A DNA stretch of 64,000 nt from JABCPE02 sp963516475 (GTDB taxonomy: Bacteria; Bacteroidota; Bacteroidia; Flavobacteriales; Weeksellaceae). The notes beneath the pieces were generated by a model. It ran no database searches and was not told the DNA's origin. It was given only the letters and a program-made list of their open reading frames with translations. The stretch lies in contig CAUQBR010000006.1 of the NCBI GenBank assembly GCA_963516475.1, positions 36,029 to 100,028 of the forward strand. Direction: 5' to 3'. Made by a program: the position numbers and the translations under genes. Below are positions 1 through 9,094 of this stretch, in pieces (position 1 is the stretch's first letter; each line of letters opens with the position of its first letter).

Positions 1-456
1 CTGAGGAAATACCGCATTCTTTTTTTCATTAACTACATTTACAAAAAATGGAGCCGTATCCCCATAAAGCTCTTTACTTTTAAGATTGTCGCTAGAATAA
101 ATAGCCACTTGTAGATTTTTGCTTTCTACAACGGCATTCATCAGTTTTTTGGATTTAAAAATTTCTATCTCATTGTCTATACTATTAGAACTCATTCCTC
201 CCAGCTTTGATAAATCCATAAGCAAATCTGCTTCTGTGCTGGAACTTGATGTATTTTTGGCTTCTTTTACCAATACAGAAGACTGTACCTGATAAACATG
301 AGTTACGGTTCTAAGGTATAACAATGCCAATACTAAAGCGAGTAATGCAGAGACCACAAACCATTTCCAACTCTGTGTATATGGTTTTATCAGCTCTAAG
401 ACATCTACTTGGTGCTTGTCTGTATTGGGATATTTTGATGAATTTTTATTATTCAT
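1..456 (-). CDS. Wzc/Wzz-type polysaccharide chain-length protein, N-terminal part only (runs off the window)
   Basis: An open frame reads leftward from an ATG at 456 without a stop to base 1, giving 152 codons. A hydrophobic segment (WFVVSALLALVLALLYL) lies at about residues 31-47. It is followed by a Wzz-like periplasmic start with VYQVQSSVLVKEA and, further on, SIDNEIEIFKSKKLMNAVV. This is the arrangement of the chain-length determinant domain in bacterial tyrosine-kinase capsule proteins (Wzc family) of Bacteroidota, which work in the inner membrane with the outer-membrane Wza exporter. The Wza-like gene lies immediately upstream in transcription (stop at 466, 9-nt gap), so the two are co-transcribed. 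The kinase domain, if present, is outside the window, so a kinase-less Wzz protein cannot be excluded. Confidence 0.85.
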   Translation of the reverse strand, partial: MNNKNSSKYPNTDKHQVDVLELIKPYTQSWKWFVVSALLALVLALLYLRTVTHVYQVQSSVLVKEAKNTSSSSTEADLLMDLSKLGGMSSNSIDNEIEIFKSKKLMNAVVESKNLQVAIYSSDNLKSKELYGDTAPFFVNVVNEKKNAVFPQ

Positions 457-465
457 TTTTGATGT

Positions 466-1275
466 TTATTTTTTAATAATCAATGCCAAAATTGTCACAA
501 TGATAGACGCCACCGATATGTAAATCGTAGTCTGAGGACCAAAAGAAGCAGAATTTTTCTTGGCATTATTAGGAGTTACATAGACCACATCATTTTGTTT
601 CAAATGGTAATAAGGAGAATTGATAAAATTAGCATCTGTAAGGTTGATATAGGCCTGTGTTCTTACTCCATCCTGCTCTCTTACTACTAAAATATTATCT
701 CTTTTCCCATAAATGGTCAAATCCCCTGCAAGCCCCAAAGCTGCAAGCAAAGTAGTTTTTCCATCTGGAATAAGATATTCCCCTGGTTTATTTACTTCCC
801 CAAGCACCGTTACACGATAATTAGCATAACGAACACTTACTGTAGGGTCTATGATATATTTTCTCAATTTTTTAGACAACTCATCTTTCAAAGCCTCCAC
901 TGTTTTCCCAGTAGTGCTTATTCTACCCAAAACAGGAAATTCTATAAATCCATCTGAATAAACGGTATAAGTAACACCTGATACAGAAGTCTGTCCAGAT
1001 GCTGGAAGGTTAGTATTAGGTTGGGAATAATTAACTTGTGATTTATTGATATCAGTCGCTACACCTTGGTTGAAGGGCGCTGTGATGCTCATATCCTTTG
1101 CGGTCACATATATCAAAAGCTGATCGTTAGGTTGTATGGTGGCTTGCACATTTTTTTGAGATGCCTCTTTTGCTATCTGCTCTATATTCTGCATATAGGC
1201 TATTTCTTTTTGATTTTTACAAGAGGTCAAAGCCAAAAGTGCTGTTATTATTAAAAATATTTTTGTTTTCATCAT
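466..1275 (-). CDS. Wza-like polysaccharide export lipoprotein
   Basis: This 269-residue protein starts with a lipoprotein signal (lipobox LTSC, Cys at about 19) and should be an outer-membrane lipoprotein. The body holds a Poly_export domain (YPP-like IQPNDQLLIYVTAKD at about residues 47-61, then GFIEFPVLGRI) followed by an SLBB-type segment (YRVTVLGEVNKPGEYLIPDGKTTLL compressed across about 153-177). It ends with a single hydrophobic segment (about 248-267) and two lysines, as in flavobacterial Wza homologues. It forms the export channel for capsule or exopolysaccharide with the downstream Wzc-like protein. Two consecutive ATG codons (1275 and 1272) could start it. A matching -7 promoter element lies 20 bases upstream. 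Confidence 0.9.
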   Translation of the reverse strand: MMKTKIFLIITALLALTSCKNQKEIAYMQNIEQIAKEASQKNVQATIQPNDQLLIYVTAKDMSITAPFNQGVATDINKSQVNYSQPNTNLPASGQTSVSGVTYTVYSDGFIEFPVLGRISTTGKTVEALKDELSKKLRKYIIDPTVSVRYANYRVTVLGEVNKPGEYLIPDGKTTLLAALGLAGDLTIYGKRDNILVVREQDGVRTQAYINLTDANFINSPYYHLKQNDVVYVTPNNAKKNSASFGPQTTIYISVASIIVTILALIIKK

Positions 1276-1294
1276 TGCTCATTTATAATTATTG

Positions 1295-1302
1295 CAAATA
1301 TA
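1295..1302 (-). promoter_or_regulatory. Bacteroidota -7 promoter element for the export operon
   Basis: Read on the minus strand this is TATATTTG, an exact match to the Bacteroidota -7 consensus TAnnTTTG. It lies 20 bases upstream of the Wza-like start at 1275. No clear -33 TTG was identified. Confidence 0.6.
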
Positions 1303-1323
1303 TCCTTTTTTTCGGAATTAGGG

Positions 1324-3240
1324 TTAATCTAACTGCTGGTAAACAGAATTATTACTCTTAAATTCTTTTACTATTTCCTTCAAAGTTCTAACCACTTCTA
1401 TCTTATTACTTTCTTTGGCAAGATCGTATATTTTCTGGGTTAATGTATTTATTTTTTCAAATTCCATGGTTTCATCCTTGGAAATCATTATTTTCTCGTG
1501 ATGTGTCGGCAGTGTTTTCGTTCCATCACTGAGTAGTTCTTCATAAAGTTTTTCCCCTGGACGAAGCCCTGTATATACTATTTTAATGTCTATATCTGGC
1601 TCAAAACCAGACAATCTTATCATTCTCTCTGCCAAATCCACTATTTTCACAGGCTCTCCCATATCGAAGACAAAAATCTCTCCCCCTACGCCCATAGTTC
1701 CTGCCTGAAGAACCAGCTCGCACGCCTCTGGAATAGTCATAAAGTATCTCACAATATCTGGGTGGGTAATCGTGATAGGCCCGCCTTTCTCTATCTGTTT
1801 TTTGAAATATGGAATAACAGAACCATTAGACCCCAAAACATTTCCGAAACGAGTGGTCACAAACTTGGTTGTATTCCCTGGTTGGTTTTGAAGCGCTTGA
1901 ACGAACAATTCTGCTGCTCTCTTAGAGGCTCCCATTACATTGGTAGGATTTACCGCCTTGTCCGTAGATACCATCACAAAGGTATCCACTTTGTATTTAC
2001 TCGCAAGAAGAGCCAGATTTTTACTTCCTTGGATATTTACCAAAACTCCCTCATGTGGATTTTCCTCTACCAATGGAACATGCTTATAGGCCGCAGCATG
2101 ATAGACCACAGAGAACTTATATTCCTCAAATACGCTTTCGAGTCTATTGATATTAGAAATATCCGCTAATACAAATTTAAAATTAACATTCGGAAAACTT
2201 TCCTTTAATTCTAGTTCTATGGCATACAGCGGTGTTTCCGCTTGGTCTAAAACAACCACCAAAGCAGGGTCTGACATTGCTACCTGCCTTACGATTTCAC
2301 TTCCGATAGAGCCTGCGCCTCCTGTTATCAGGACATTTTTGTTATAATGTCTGCTTTTGACTTCCTCATTTTCTATGCTGATTGGCTTTCTATTGAGTAA
2401 GTCTTCTATCTGAATGTTTTGTATTTTGAAATAGTCTCCGCCCTCTTTTATCTCCTCTAAAACAGGCGCTTTATACATCTGAACACCTTTCTCCAAGAAG
2501 AAATTTACCCATTCCTGCATCGCTTCCTTGGTCAGCCCATTTCGGTTGATAAGAACGCCGTCTATATCAAGTGTTTTCTGATATTCCTCTATATCATGTT
2601 TAGTATAGATTTTTCTATTTAGCAAACTTGCTTGTTTAGAATCTGTTCTCTCCGTAATAAAACCTACTAAATGATACGGAATAGAAGAGTTATCGGCTAT
2701 TATTTTTGCCAAAGAAATAGAAACCTCATCTATTCCTAAAACCAAAATTCTCTTCTTTTGGAAATTCTTTCTATATTCTCTTATAAGATTAAAAAATTCT
2801 TTTACAAAAAGACGATAAATAAACAATAGCACAAAAGAAACTCCCGCATAAACAAGCAATAATGAAGTCTTGAACAATTTATAATCCATTCTCCAATACA
2901 CCACTACATTAAGGATAACCAAAACAAATATGGTGTATACTATGGATAGAAATATCTTAGAAAGGTCTATAAAAGTAGAATGTCTGACAATACCTGAATA
3001 TGTACGGAAAATAATCATAAAAAACACATTCACTCCTACAATGAGAGAACATTTTTTATAAAAATCCATTGTCCCTGTAAAATAGACACCTATCTGTTCT
3101 ATGATTAACAATGAAAACAGCAAAATACATACATCTATAAATAAAACCCCCCATCTTGGAAGGTATCTCATTTCAGATATATCTATATTATTATCCCCAT
3201 CATATATTTTATTAATTATTTTGGATAAAGTTTTTTTCAT
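1324..3240 (-). CDS. FlaA1/CapD-like membrane nucleoside-diphosphate-sugar 4,6-dehydratase/epimerase
   Basis: This 638-residue protein has four N-terminal membrane segments (about residues 30-145) and a first Rossmann-like region (KKRILVLGIDEVSISLAK, about 163-180). The catalytic domain carries the NAD-binding motif GGAGSIGSE at about 307-315. The HAAAYKHVPLVEENP segment and the STDKAVNPTNVMGASK active-site stretch follow. The usual YxxxK is MxxxK here, the S-M-K variant known for the large FlaA1/WbpM group. These enzymes convert UDP-GlcNAc-type donors into deoxy-keto sugars for capsule or O-antigen. Its position directly upstream of the export genes fits that role. Substrate cannot be read from sequence. 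Confidence 0.9.
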   Translation of the reverse strand: MKKTLSKIINKIYDGDNNIDISEMRYLPRWGVLFIDVCILLFSLLIIEQIGVYFTGTMDFYKKCSLIVGVNVFFMIIFRTYSGIVRHSTFIDLSKIFLSIVYTIFVLVILNVVVYWRMDYKLFKTSLLLVYAGVSFVLLFIYRLFVKEFFNLIREYRKNFQKKRILVLGIDEVSISLAKIIADNSSIPYHLVGFITERTDSKQASLLNRKIYTKHDIEEYQKTLDIDGVLINRNGLTKEAMQEWVNFFLEKGVQMYKAPVLEEIKEGGDYFKIQNIQIEDLLNRKPISIENEEVKSRHYNKNVLITGGAGSIGSEIVRQVAMSDPALVVVLDQAETPLYAIELELKESFPNVNFKFVLADISNINRLESVFEEYKFSVVYHAAAYKHVPLVEENPHEGVLVNIQGSKNLALLASKYKVDTFVMVSTDKAVNPTNVMGASKRAAELFVQALQNQPGNTTKFVTTRFGNVLGSNGSVIPYFKKQIEKGGPITITHPDIVRYFMTIPEACELVLQAGTMGVGGEIFVFDMGEPVKIVDLAERMIRLSGFEPDIDIKIVYTGLRPGEKLYEELLSDGTKTLPTHHEKIMISKDETMEFEKINTLTQKIYDLAKESNKIEVVRTLKEIVKEFKSNNSVYQQLD

Positions 3241-3282
3241 TAGCTTATTATTTTATAAAGTAGAAACTCTATTTTAAGGCTG

Positions 3283-4812
3283 TTACAAGACCTCCTTATC
3301 CCCCATCACCTTAATTTTAACGAATCTTATCAAAATCAAACCTAATAGGAAAAACACACCCATAAAGAAAGCCGCAAAACGCATTCCTGCCGCTGATGGC
3401 AATACAATATCTACTTGGGCAAAACAATTCTTTATCACATCATATTTATCAATAATAAATGAAAATATGAGCGTTCCCATCATTATGGCTATTTTTTCTA
3501 ATACATCATAAAAACTAAAAAATGTAGTATTATCCATACTATTCTCTGGCAAAAGTCTACTATAAGTAGAACGGGACATGGCCTGTAATCCTCCCATTAC
3601 AAGCCCAACTAAACCAGCAACGGCATAGAAATGATATTCTACATTGGGATTGGCTTTATTAAGTGCATACGCCCATACACATACCACTATCCAAAGAAAA
3701 ACTGTGATACTGATTACATTTTTATTTCCTATTCTTTTAGACAACCTTGAAAATATAACCGCTCCAATAATCGCTTCTATTTGAATGATTAACAGAGTTG
3801 CTATCAGTTTTCCTTCTTCTAAGTTTATTTCACTTTTCCCAAATAAAGTTGCCATTAGAAAAATCGTCTGCATTCCTACACTATAGAAAAAGAAACTTGA
3901 CAAGAAATACTTTAGATTAGGTGTTTTAAAGAGTTCCTTCCCTATTTTATAAAGTTCCTTGAAACTCTCTTTTACTATTTCTATATAAAATTTAATATTG
4001 CCTTTTACTACCTGAAACCACCCTCCGTGTTCTTCGTGAGATTTAAAAATATTTTTAAAATTCAATAATACCAAATCCTTTGGCAGCTGGTCTTTAACCT
4101 CACCAAATTTCGGCAGGTGTTTAAATGTATATTGTGAAAAACCAAACCACCAAGCCCCTGTCAATAAGAAACTCACCCTTGTATAAAACAGTGCTTGTTT
4201 AGCATCTCGTGCTACTACCTGTATGAGTATCAAGCAGATAACCACCAGCACCACAGAGCCTATATATCCATACACATAGCCCTTCGCGGACAATGCATCC
4301 TGTTTATCTTTCGTGGCAATATCAGGCAAAAATGAATTATAAAAAACCAAACTCCCCCAGAAACCAATACTCGCAGTAACACTAAAAAGCAAACCTAAAT
4401 ACACCGTTTTCATATTCACAAAGAGCGCCAATCCCATACAAGATGTCGCACCAAGGTAACAGAAAAACTGTAAAAAAGATTTTTTATTTCCGATAATATC
4501 CGCCAAAGAAGACAAAATAGGCGTAAGGATAACCACTATAAAGAAAGATAATGTCAAGGAATATCCATAGACTGCATCTGGTTCATACTGCTTCCCAAAA
4601 AACGAAATCATGTTTCGCACAGGCACTTTTATCCATTTTCCTGTTTCCTGCACAAATTCATTTTTCTGATAAGCCGTCGTTAGAATAGAATAGTAAATAG
4701 GAAAAATGGTAGATGTAATCACTAGGGAATAAACTGAGTTCGCCCAATCATACACCGCCCATGCACGCATTATTTTAGGGTTATTTTTTATCTGTTTCAT
4801 TATTTTTATCAT
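3283..4812 (-). CDS. UMF1/Atg22-like major facilitator superfamily transporter
   Basis: The 509-residue protein has about 12 hydrophobic segments and starts with RAWAVYDWANSVYSLVI. This is the DWANS signature of the UMF1 (unknown major facilitator) family related to fungal vacuolar Atg22. A typical MFS-like loop (LADIIGNKKS) follows the second segment region. A charged cytoplasmic loop lies between halves, at about residues 230-290. Substrate is unknown for bacterial members. Starts are possible at 4812 (MIKIMKQ) or 4800 (MKQ); the second gives a more usual N-terminus. A -7 element at 4856-4863 suggests its own transcription. Confidence 0.85.
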   Translation of the reverse strand: MIKIMKQIKNNPKIMRAWAVYDWANSVYSLVITSTIFPIYYSILTTAYQKNEFVQETGKWIKVPVRNMISFFGKQYEPDAVYGYSLTLSFFIVVILTPILSSLADIIGNKKSFLQFFCYLGATSCMGLALFVNMKTVYLGLLFSVTASIGFWGSLVFYNSFLPDIATKDKQDALSAKGYVYGYIGSVVLVVICLILIQVVARDAKQALFYTRVSFLLTGAWWFGFSQYTFKHLPKFGEVKDQLPKDLVLLNFKNIFKSHEEHGGWFQVVKGNIKFYIEIVKESFKELYKIGKELFKTPNLKYFLSSFFFYSVGMQTIFLMATLFGKSEINLEEGKLIATLLIIQIEAIIGAVIFSRLSKRIGNKNVISITVFLWIVVCVWAYALNKANPNVEYHFYAVAGLVGLVMGGLQAMSRSTYSRLLPENSMDNTTFFSFYDVLEKIAIMMGTLIFSFIIDKYDVIKNCFAQVDIVLPSAAGMRFAAFFMGVFFLLGLILIRFVKIKVMGDKEVL

Positions 4813-4855
4813 TTAAGAATCAGCTCCTTTTTAGATTTAATTCTTAGGTAATGGG

Positions 4856-4863
4856 CAAATTTA
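4856..4863 (-). promoter_or_regulatory. -7 promoter element for the UMF1 transporter
   Basis: The minus strand reads TAAATTTG, matching TAnnTTTG, 44-56 bases before the candidate starts. It overlaps the last codon of the preceding SanA-like gene. Confidence 0.45.
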
Positions 4864-5472
4864 TGAAATTTTTAAGAAATAATACACTGCCGCCTGAACT
4901 CTCGCCAAAACTTCACGCATATGATTTCGGTAAAAACTCTCATTTTTTGTCACATCTCGCGCATCAAATCCCAGCGCATTCATTCCGTGATTTCTTGCAA
5001 AAAACAAAGCTCTGAGGTTGTGGTACCCCTGAGACACGATAATCACATTAGACTCATTAAAAATATTTTTACACCGAAGAATGCTCTCCCGCGTACTAAA
5101 TCCTTCAAAATCCTCCATTATCACATTTTCTGGAACACCTTCATAACCAACCAAATAACTCTTCATCGCCTCTGGCTCGTTATAATAAGGGCTTTTCTCT
5201 CCACTTACGATGATTTTTTTTATTTTCCCATGGTGATACAGAGTCGCCGCTGCCTTCATTCTAGAGATGAAATAAGGATTTGCCTTACCAGATTTCATCT
5301 TTGGAGAAGTTCCCAAAACCAAAGCACATGTCCGAGGAGGCACCTTGCTCACTTGGCTGAATGTCCTTCCATTGGTCAAATGAAAAACCCATACATTCGC
5401 CCAAAACATGAGCAGCACCATCATTTCTATCATAACAATAGATATTTTCAAAATATTGCCTAACCTCCTCAA
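4861..5472 (-). CDS. SanA/YdcF family protein (DUF218)
   Basis: This 203-residue protein has one N-terminal membrane segment (IVMIEMMVLLMFWANVWVF, about residues 12-30) and then a DUF218 domain. The domain shows ALVLGTSPKMKSGKAN, SRMKAAATLYHHGKIKKIIVSG and VIIVSQGYHNLRALFFARN. This matches the SanA branch, which affects envelope barrier function in other bacteria; the biochemical activity is unsettled. The reading frame contains no ATG before the membrane segment. The best start is TTG at 5472, because an in-frame stop lies a few codons upstream. A TAAATTTG element on the minus strand at 5577-5584 could drive it. Confidence 0.82.
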   Translation of the reverse strand: MRRLGNILKISIVMIEMMVLLMFWANVWVFHLTNGRTFSQVSKVPPRTCALVLGTSPKMKSGKANPYFISRMKAAATLYHHGKIKKIIVSGEKSPYYNEPEAMKSYLVGYEGVPENVIMEDFEGFSTRESILRCKNIFNESNVIIVSQGYHNLRALFFARNHGMNALGFDARDVTKNESFYRNHMREVLARVQAAVYYFLKIS

Positions 5473-5509
5473 TGTATAGCGTTTTTTAACTTTTATTTAA
5501 TTTTTTGTG

Positions 5510-5542
5510 TTTGGCTGCTACTTCTTTTTTTATTTAACTTTG
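5510..5542 (+). promoter_or_regulatory. Bacteroidota-type promoter for the thioredoxin lipoprotein
   Basis: TTTG at 5510-5513 and TAACTTTG at 5535-5542 are separated by 21 bases, close to the -33 TTTG / -7 TAnnTTTG arrangement. The leader to the start at 5688 would be about 140 nt, which is long. No riboswitch was recognised in it. Confidence 0.5.
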
Positions 5543-5687
5543 CCAAGCTATAAAATTTAGCCCAAGAAGTCTAAGGCAAATTTAATTAATTCTTTTCTAA
5601 AACCTATGAATAAGAATGCTAAAAATTGATAGTTTTGGATTTTTTGGGATTTATTACAAATAATAATTTAATAAAATAATTTTTCGA

Positions 5688-6242
5688 ATGAAAAAAATCA
5701 TCGCTGCATTAACAGTTTTAGCTTTAGTAAGCTGCAACAAAAAAGAGAAAACAAACATCCAGACAGAAGAAACCCAAACCGTAGAAACTACTGAAAAACA
5801 AGAACCACAAAGCTCTACCCTGCTCAAAGAAATGAGCCAAGAACAAATTTCTGAGGTTTTTGCGAATAAGAAAAATGACACTCTCTATGTTACCAACTTT
5901 TTCGCTACTTGGTGCAGACCTTGTATGGATGAAATGCCTCATTTTCAGGAGAAAATGACGGAAATGAAAAATGAGAAAATAAAATTCACCTTCATAAATT
6001 TAGACGAGCCGCAGAATTGGACAAAAGTTGCTGATTTCGCGGAAAAATCAGGATTAGGAAACAACATAATTTTATTCAATTTTGGAAACCTTTCCCAAGA
6101 TTTTTTCAGCAAAAACTTCGAAACATGGAGAGGTGATGCTATTCCTTTTACCCTGATTACAAAAGGAGAAAAACGAGAAGAAATAATGGGAGCTTTTCCA
6201 TCCAAAGAAGCTCTCACAGAGAAAATCAATTCTTTGAAATAA
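5688..6242 (+). CDS. TlpA/ResA-like thioredoxin-fold lipoprotein
   Basis: The 184-residue protein begins with a lipoprotein signal (lipobox LVSC, Cys at about residue 17). A Thr/Glu/Gln-rich linker runs to about residue 45, and a thioredoxin-like domain follows. The domain shows YVTNFFATWCRPCMDEMP, so the redox motif is WCRPC at about 74-78. A cis-Pro segment (DAIPFTLI) lies near residues 150-157. It should act as a periplasmic disulfide reductase or oxidoreductase anchored to a membrane. A rho-independent terminator follows at 6264-6299, so it is probably a single-gene transcript. Confidence 0.88.
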   Translation: MKKIIAALTVLALVSCNKKEKTNIQTEETQTVETTEKQEPQSSTLLKEMSQEQISEVFANKKNDTLYVTNFFATWCRPCMDEMPHFQEKMTEMKNEKIKFTFINLDEPQNWTKVADFAEKSGLGNNIILFNFGNLSQDFFSKNFETWRGDAIPFTLITKGEKREEIMGAFPSKEALTEKINSLK

Positions 6243-6263
6243 CATTGTAAAAATCTAATAAAC

Positions 6264-6299
6264 AATGGTCTCAAAAGTAAAAACTACATTGAGACCATT
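6264..6299 (+). terminator. Terminator after the TlpA-like gene
   Basis: Perfect 11-bp inverted repeat AATGGTCTCAA / TTGAGACCATT with a 14-nt loop, followed by a T-rich stretch. Confidence 0.8.
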
Positions 6300-6326
6300 T
6301 CTTATTTTTCAGTTTTTCCTTTCAGA

Positions 6327-7295
6327 ATGTTTAGAAATTTTTTGATTCTTTGCGTTGTATTATTATGCTTGATATTGGTTTCTCTGGTCATCAATCTTAA
6401 TACTGGATTTTCTGACCTGAGTTTTTCTGATTTTTGGAGCCAAGAAAATTTTCATCAGGAAATTATAAGCATAAGAGTGAATAGAACTTTAGTGGTTCTG
6501 CTGGCAGGAATTTCTATTCCTACAAGCGGATTTCTGCTGCAAGAATACTTCAAGAATCCATTGGCTGGACCTTCTATTTTGGGAATTTCTTCCGCGGCGA
6601 GTCTGTCCGTGGCTTTCTACATTTTAGCCTCAAAAGATTTCATCATTCCTGAATTTATCCAGCATAGCCTAATCAGTATTTTCGCTATCTGTGGAAGCAT
6701 TATTCTGCTGATTTTTTTATTGATTTTTTCTAAAAATTTTAAGGATTCTTCCTACATCATTATTTTTGGATTTTTGGTGTCTGCTCTGGCGGGAGCTGTT
6801 ATCGGCATTTTACAATTTTATGCCGAAAACGAATCCCTGAAAAGCTACATTCTATGGTCTTTTGGTGGGAATAATCAGGTTAGTTTTTCACAAAACTTGG
6901 TGCTGACCACCCTTGTTTCATTAGGTCTAATCATCACTTTCAAAGCCATAAAACCACTGATAGGAATGAGCCTTGGAGTGGACTACGCCAGAACTTTCGG
7001 AATTAATCTTACCCAGCTGAAATTTACTATCATCATCGCCTCATCTCTCCTATCAGCCTCTGTCACAGCGTTTTTAGGGCCTGTTTTGTTCATCGGTGTG
7101 ATTGTTCCACACTTCTGTAGAATGATTTGGAATCCTGCCCAGCTATGGCATCAGTGGATTCTCAACATCCTCATCGGCGCCCTAATAATGGAACTTTTTT
7201 CCATTGTCTCCGAAATCTGGCAAATGCCTCTCAATATCATCAGTTCACTATTCGGAATTCCTGTGATTTTCCTGATGATGATGAAAAAAAGATAA
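6327..7295 (+). CDS. FecCD-family ABC transporter permease (iron/siderophore/cobalamin type)
   Basis: This 322-residue hydrophobic protein has about nine membrane segments and the FecCD landmarks. These are RVNRTLVVLLAGISIPTSGFLLQ, NPLAGPSILGISSAASL, the LLWSFG-type stretch YILWSFGGNNQVSF, and GPVLFIGVIVPHFCRMIW near the C-terminal half. It forms the inner-membrane channel of a metal-chelate importer (BtuC/FecCD fold). Neither the ATPase nor the substrate-binding lipoprotein is adjacent. The partners are either elsewhere or supplied by other systems. The substrate cannot be assigned. Confidence 0.88.
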   Translation: MFRNFLILCVVLLCLILVSLVINLNTGFSDLSFSDFWSQENFHQEIISIRVNRTLVVLLAGISIPTSGFLLQEYFKNPLAGPSILGISSAASLSVAFYILASKDFIIPEFIQHSLISIFAICGSIILLIFLLIFSKNFKDSSYIIIFGFLVSALAGAVIGILQFYAENESLKSYILWSFGGNNQVSFSQNLVLTTLVSLGLIITFKAIKPLIGMSLGVDYARTFGINLTQLKFTIIIASSLLSASVTAFLGPVLFIGVIVPHFCRMIWNPAQLWHQWILNILIGALIMELFSIVSEIWQMPLNIISSLFGIPVIFLMMMKKR

Positions 7296-7356
7296 ATTTC
7301 ACAAATTTTAATCAACAATAAAAAATATTTTATTTTTAAATTTTAATTCTAAACAA

Positions 7357-8115
7357 ATGAAACTCATCAGTTATAATGTAAATGGCATCCGTGCTGCCTT
7401 TGGGAAAGATTTTTTATCTTGGCTAAAATCAGCAAATCCTGATATTTTGTGCATCCAAGAAAGCAAAGCCCAGCCCGAGCAAATCGACCAAATCAGTTTT
7501 GCGGAACTTGGCTACCAAAGTTACTGGTATTCAGCAGAAAAGAAAGGATACAGCGGCGTGGGAATCGTTACCAAACACGAACCCAAACATATAGAATACG
7601 GATGCGGAATAGAACATATAGATGCCGAAGGGAGAATCATCAGAGCTGATCTTGAAGATTTTTCCGTGATTTCGGTTTATGTACCGTCTGCCACAAATAT
7701 TGACCGATTGGATTTTAAAATGCAGTTTTGTTATGATTTCCTAGATTACATCAAAGAATTAAAAAAGAAAATCCCAAACCTCATCATTTCTGGCGATTTT
7801 AATATCTGTCATCAGGCGATAGACATCCACGACCCTGTCCGACTTGCCAACACCTCTGGATTCCTTCCCATAGAGCGCGAATGGCTCAGCAAATTCATCG
7901 ATGAATGCGGACTAATAGACAGTTTCCGATATTTCAACCAAGAACCGAACCAATACTCATGGTGGAGCTACCGAGCAAATGCCAGAGCGAATAACAAAGG
8001 CTGGAGATTGGATTATAATTTCGTGAGCCAATCGATGGAAAACCAGCTAAAAAGAGCTGTCATCCTAAAAGAAGCCGTACACTCTGACCACTGCCCTGTG
8101 ATGGTGGAATTTTAA
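7357..8115 (+). CDS. xth: Exodeoxyribonuclease III
   Basis: This is a 252-residue EEP-fold nuclease, the usual length for bacterial exonuclease III/AP endonuclease. The catalytic landmarks are visible: KLISYNVNGIRAA at the N-terminus, CIQESKA (metal-binding Glu), SGDFNICHQAIDIHDP, SWWSYRANARANNKGWRLDY, and HSDHCPVMVEF at the end. It removes 3' blocks and cleaves abasic sites in base-excision repair. The ATG at 7357 begins directly at the conserved first strand. Confidence 0.95.
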   Translation: MKLISYNVNGIRAAFGKDFLSWLKSANPDILCIQESKAQPEQIDQISFAELGYQSYWYSAEKKGYSGVGIVTKHEPKHIEYGCGIEHIDAEGRIIRADLEDFSVISVYVPSATNIDRLDFKMQFCYDFLDYIKELKKKIPNLIISGDFNICHQAIDIHDPVRLANTSGFLPIEREWLSKFIDECGLIDSFRYFNQEPNQYSWWSYRANARANNKGWRLDYNFVSQSMENQLKRAVILKEAVHSDHCPVMVEF

Positions 8116-8127
8116 TCAAAATATTAC

Positions 8128-8135
8128 TATCTTTG
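8128..8135 (+). promoter_or_regulatory. -7 promoter element for the small membrane protein
   Basis: TATCTTTG matches TAnnTTTG and lies 20 bases before the ATG at 8156. This supports 8156 rather than the upstream TTG at 8144 as the start. Confidence 0.5.
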
Positions 8136-8155
8136 CTATGTAATTGGGTTTAAAA

Positions 8156-8386
8156 ATGAAAACATCAAAAATCGCTTTTGGAGCAGCTCTCATTTTAGGA
8201 TTCGTTTTCTTTCCTGCTCATATGATTATGATAGGTATAGTTTTAGTCTTAGTTGCTATGGCGATTGGATTTATTTCTATTGCTCTTAAAACAAACGATG
8301 AAATCAATTCTTCTATTTCTGATGATGATGCTTTTATGGCATATTACCTATTAGAAAAGAAGAAAAAAGAGGAAAATAAATCTTAA
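8156..8386 (+). CDS. Small two-helix membrane protein of unknown function
   Basis: The 76-residue protein (from the ATG at 8156) has two adjacent hydrophobic segments at about residues 6-19 and 22-45. An acidic, lysine-ended tail (SSISDDDAFMAYYLLEKKKKEENKS) lies on the other side. I do not recognise the family. A longer form from TTG at 8144 is possible but less likely given the promoter element position. Neighbours are housekeeping genes and give no functional hint. Confidence 0.7.
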   Translation: MKTSKIAFGAALILGFVFFPAHMIMIGIVLVLVAMAIGFISIALKTNDEINSSISDDDAFMAYYLLEKKKKEENKS

Positions 8387-8435
8387 AACTTTTTTAAAAC
8401 CGCTATCCTCTTCGGTAGAAAAAGCATATTTTTAT

Positions 8436-8443
8436 TATCTTTG
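8436..8443 (+). promoter_or_regulatory. -7 promoter element for udk-divIC
   Basis: TATCTTTG, matching TAnnTTTG, ends 15 bases before the uridine kinase ATG at 8459. Confidence 0.55.
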
Positions 8444-8458
8444 CCAAAATAAACTTTT

Positions 8459-9094
8459 ATGCTTGTTATTGGTATCGCTGGAGGAACTGGCTCTGGAAAA
8501 ACTACTGTAGTTTCTAAAATTTTAAAAAGCCTTGACCCTGAGAAAGTTAATGTTCTTTCACAGGACAATTATTATCATGATAATTCCCATCTTTCGCTTC
8601 AGGAAAGAGAAAGCCTGAACTACGACCACCCTAAATCCATTGATTTTGATTTATTGGTAAAACATGTCCGCGCCTTGAAAAAGGGCAAAAGCATAGAACA
8701 GCCTATTTATTCGTTCGTAGCACATACCAGAACGGGAAATTACACCGTGATAGAACCTCGCGATGTATTGATTGTAGAGGGAATTTTAGTTTTAACAAGC
8801 AAAGAACTTCTGAAAGAATTTAACTTAAAAGTTTTTGTCCATGCTGACAATGACGAAAGGCTCATCCGCCGTATCCGCAGGGATACCCAAGAAAGAGGCA
8901 GGGATTTGGAAGAGGTTTTACACCGTTACCAAACAACCCTAAAACCAATGCATGATGAATTCATAGAACCGTCCAAATCTCATGCAGATATCATTATTCC
9001 AAATATGAAACCAAATACTGTAGCAATAGATTTTCTTTCTACCGTAGTAAGAAACTCGCTAAAAACTCCTAATAATGATGCAAACAGAGAATAA
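8459..9094 (+). CDS. udk: Uridine kinase
   Basis: The 211-residue protein opens with IGIAGGTGSGKTTVV, a Walker A motif. SQDNYYHD, the YDHPKSIDFDLL stretch, the VEGILVL strand and RLIRRIRRDTQERGRDL (the lid region) follow, in the order of uridine/cytidine kinases. It phosphorylates uridine and cytidine in pyrimidine salvage in the cytoplasm. It overlaps the following DivIC-like gene by 20 bases in a different frame, so the two are one transcript, a common pairing in flavobacteria. Confidence 0.95.
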   Translation: MLVIGIAGGTGSGKTTVVSKILKSLDPEKVNVLSQDNYYHDNSHLSLQERESLNYDHPKSIDFDLLVKHVRALKKGKSIEQPIYSFVAHTRTGNYTVIEPRDVLIVEGILVLTSKELLKEFNLKVFVHADNDERLIRRIRRDTQERGRDLEEVLHRYQTTLKPMHDEFIEPSKSHADIIIPNMKPNTVAIDFLSTVVRNSLKTPNNDANRE

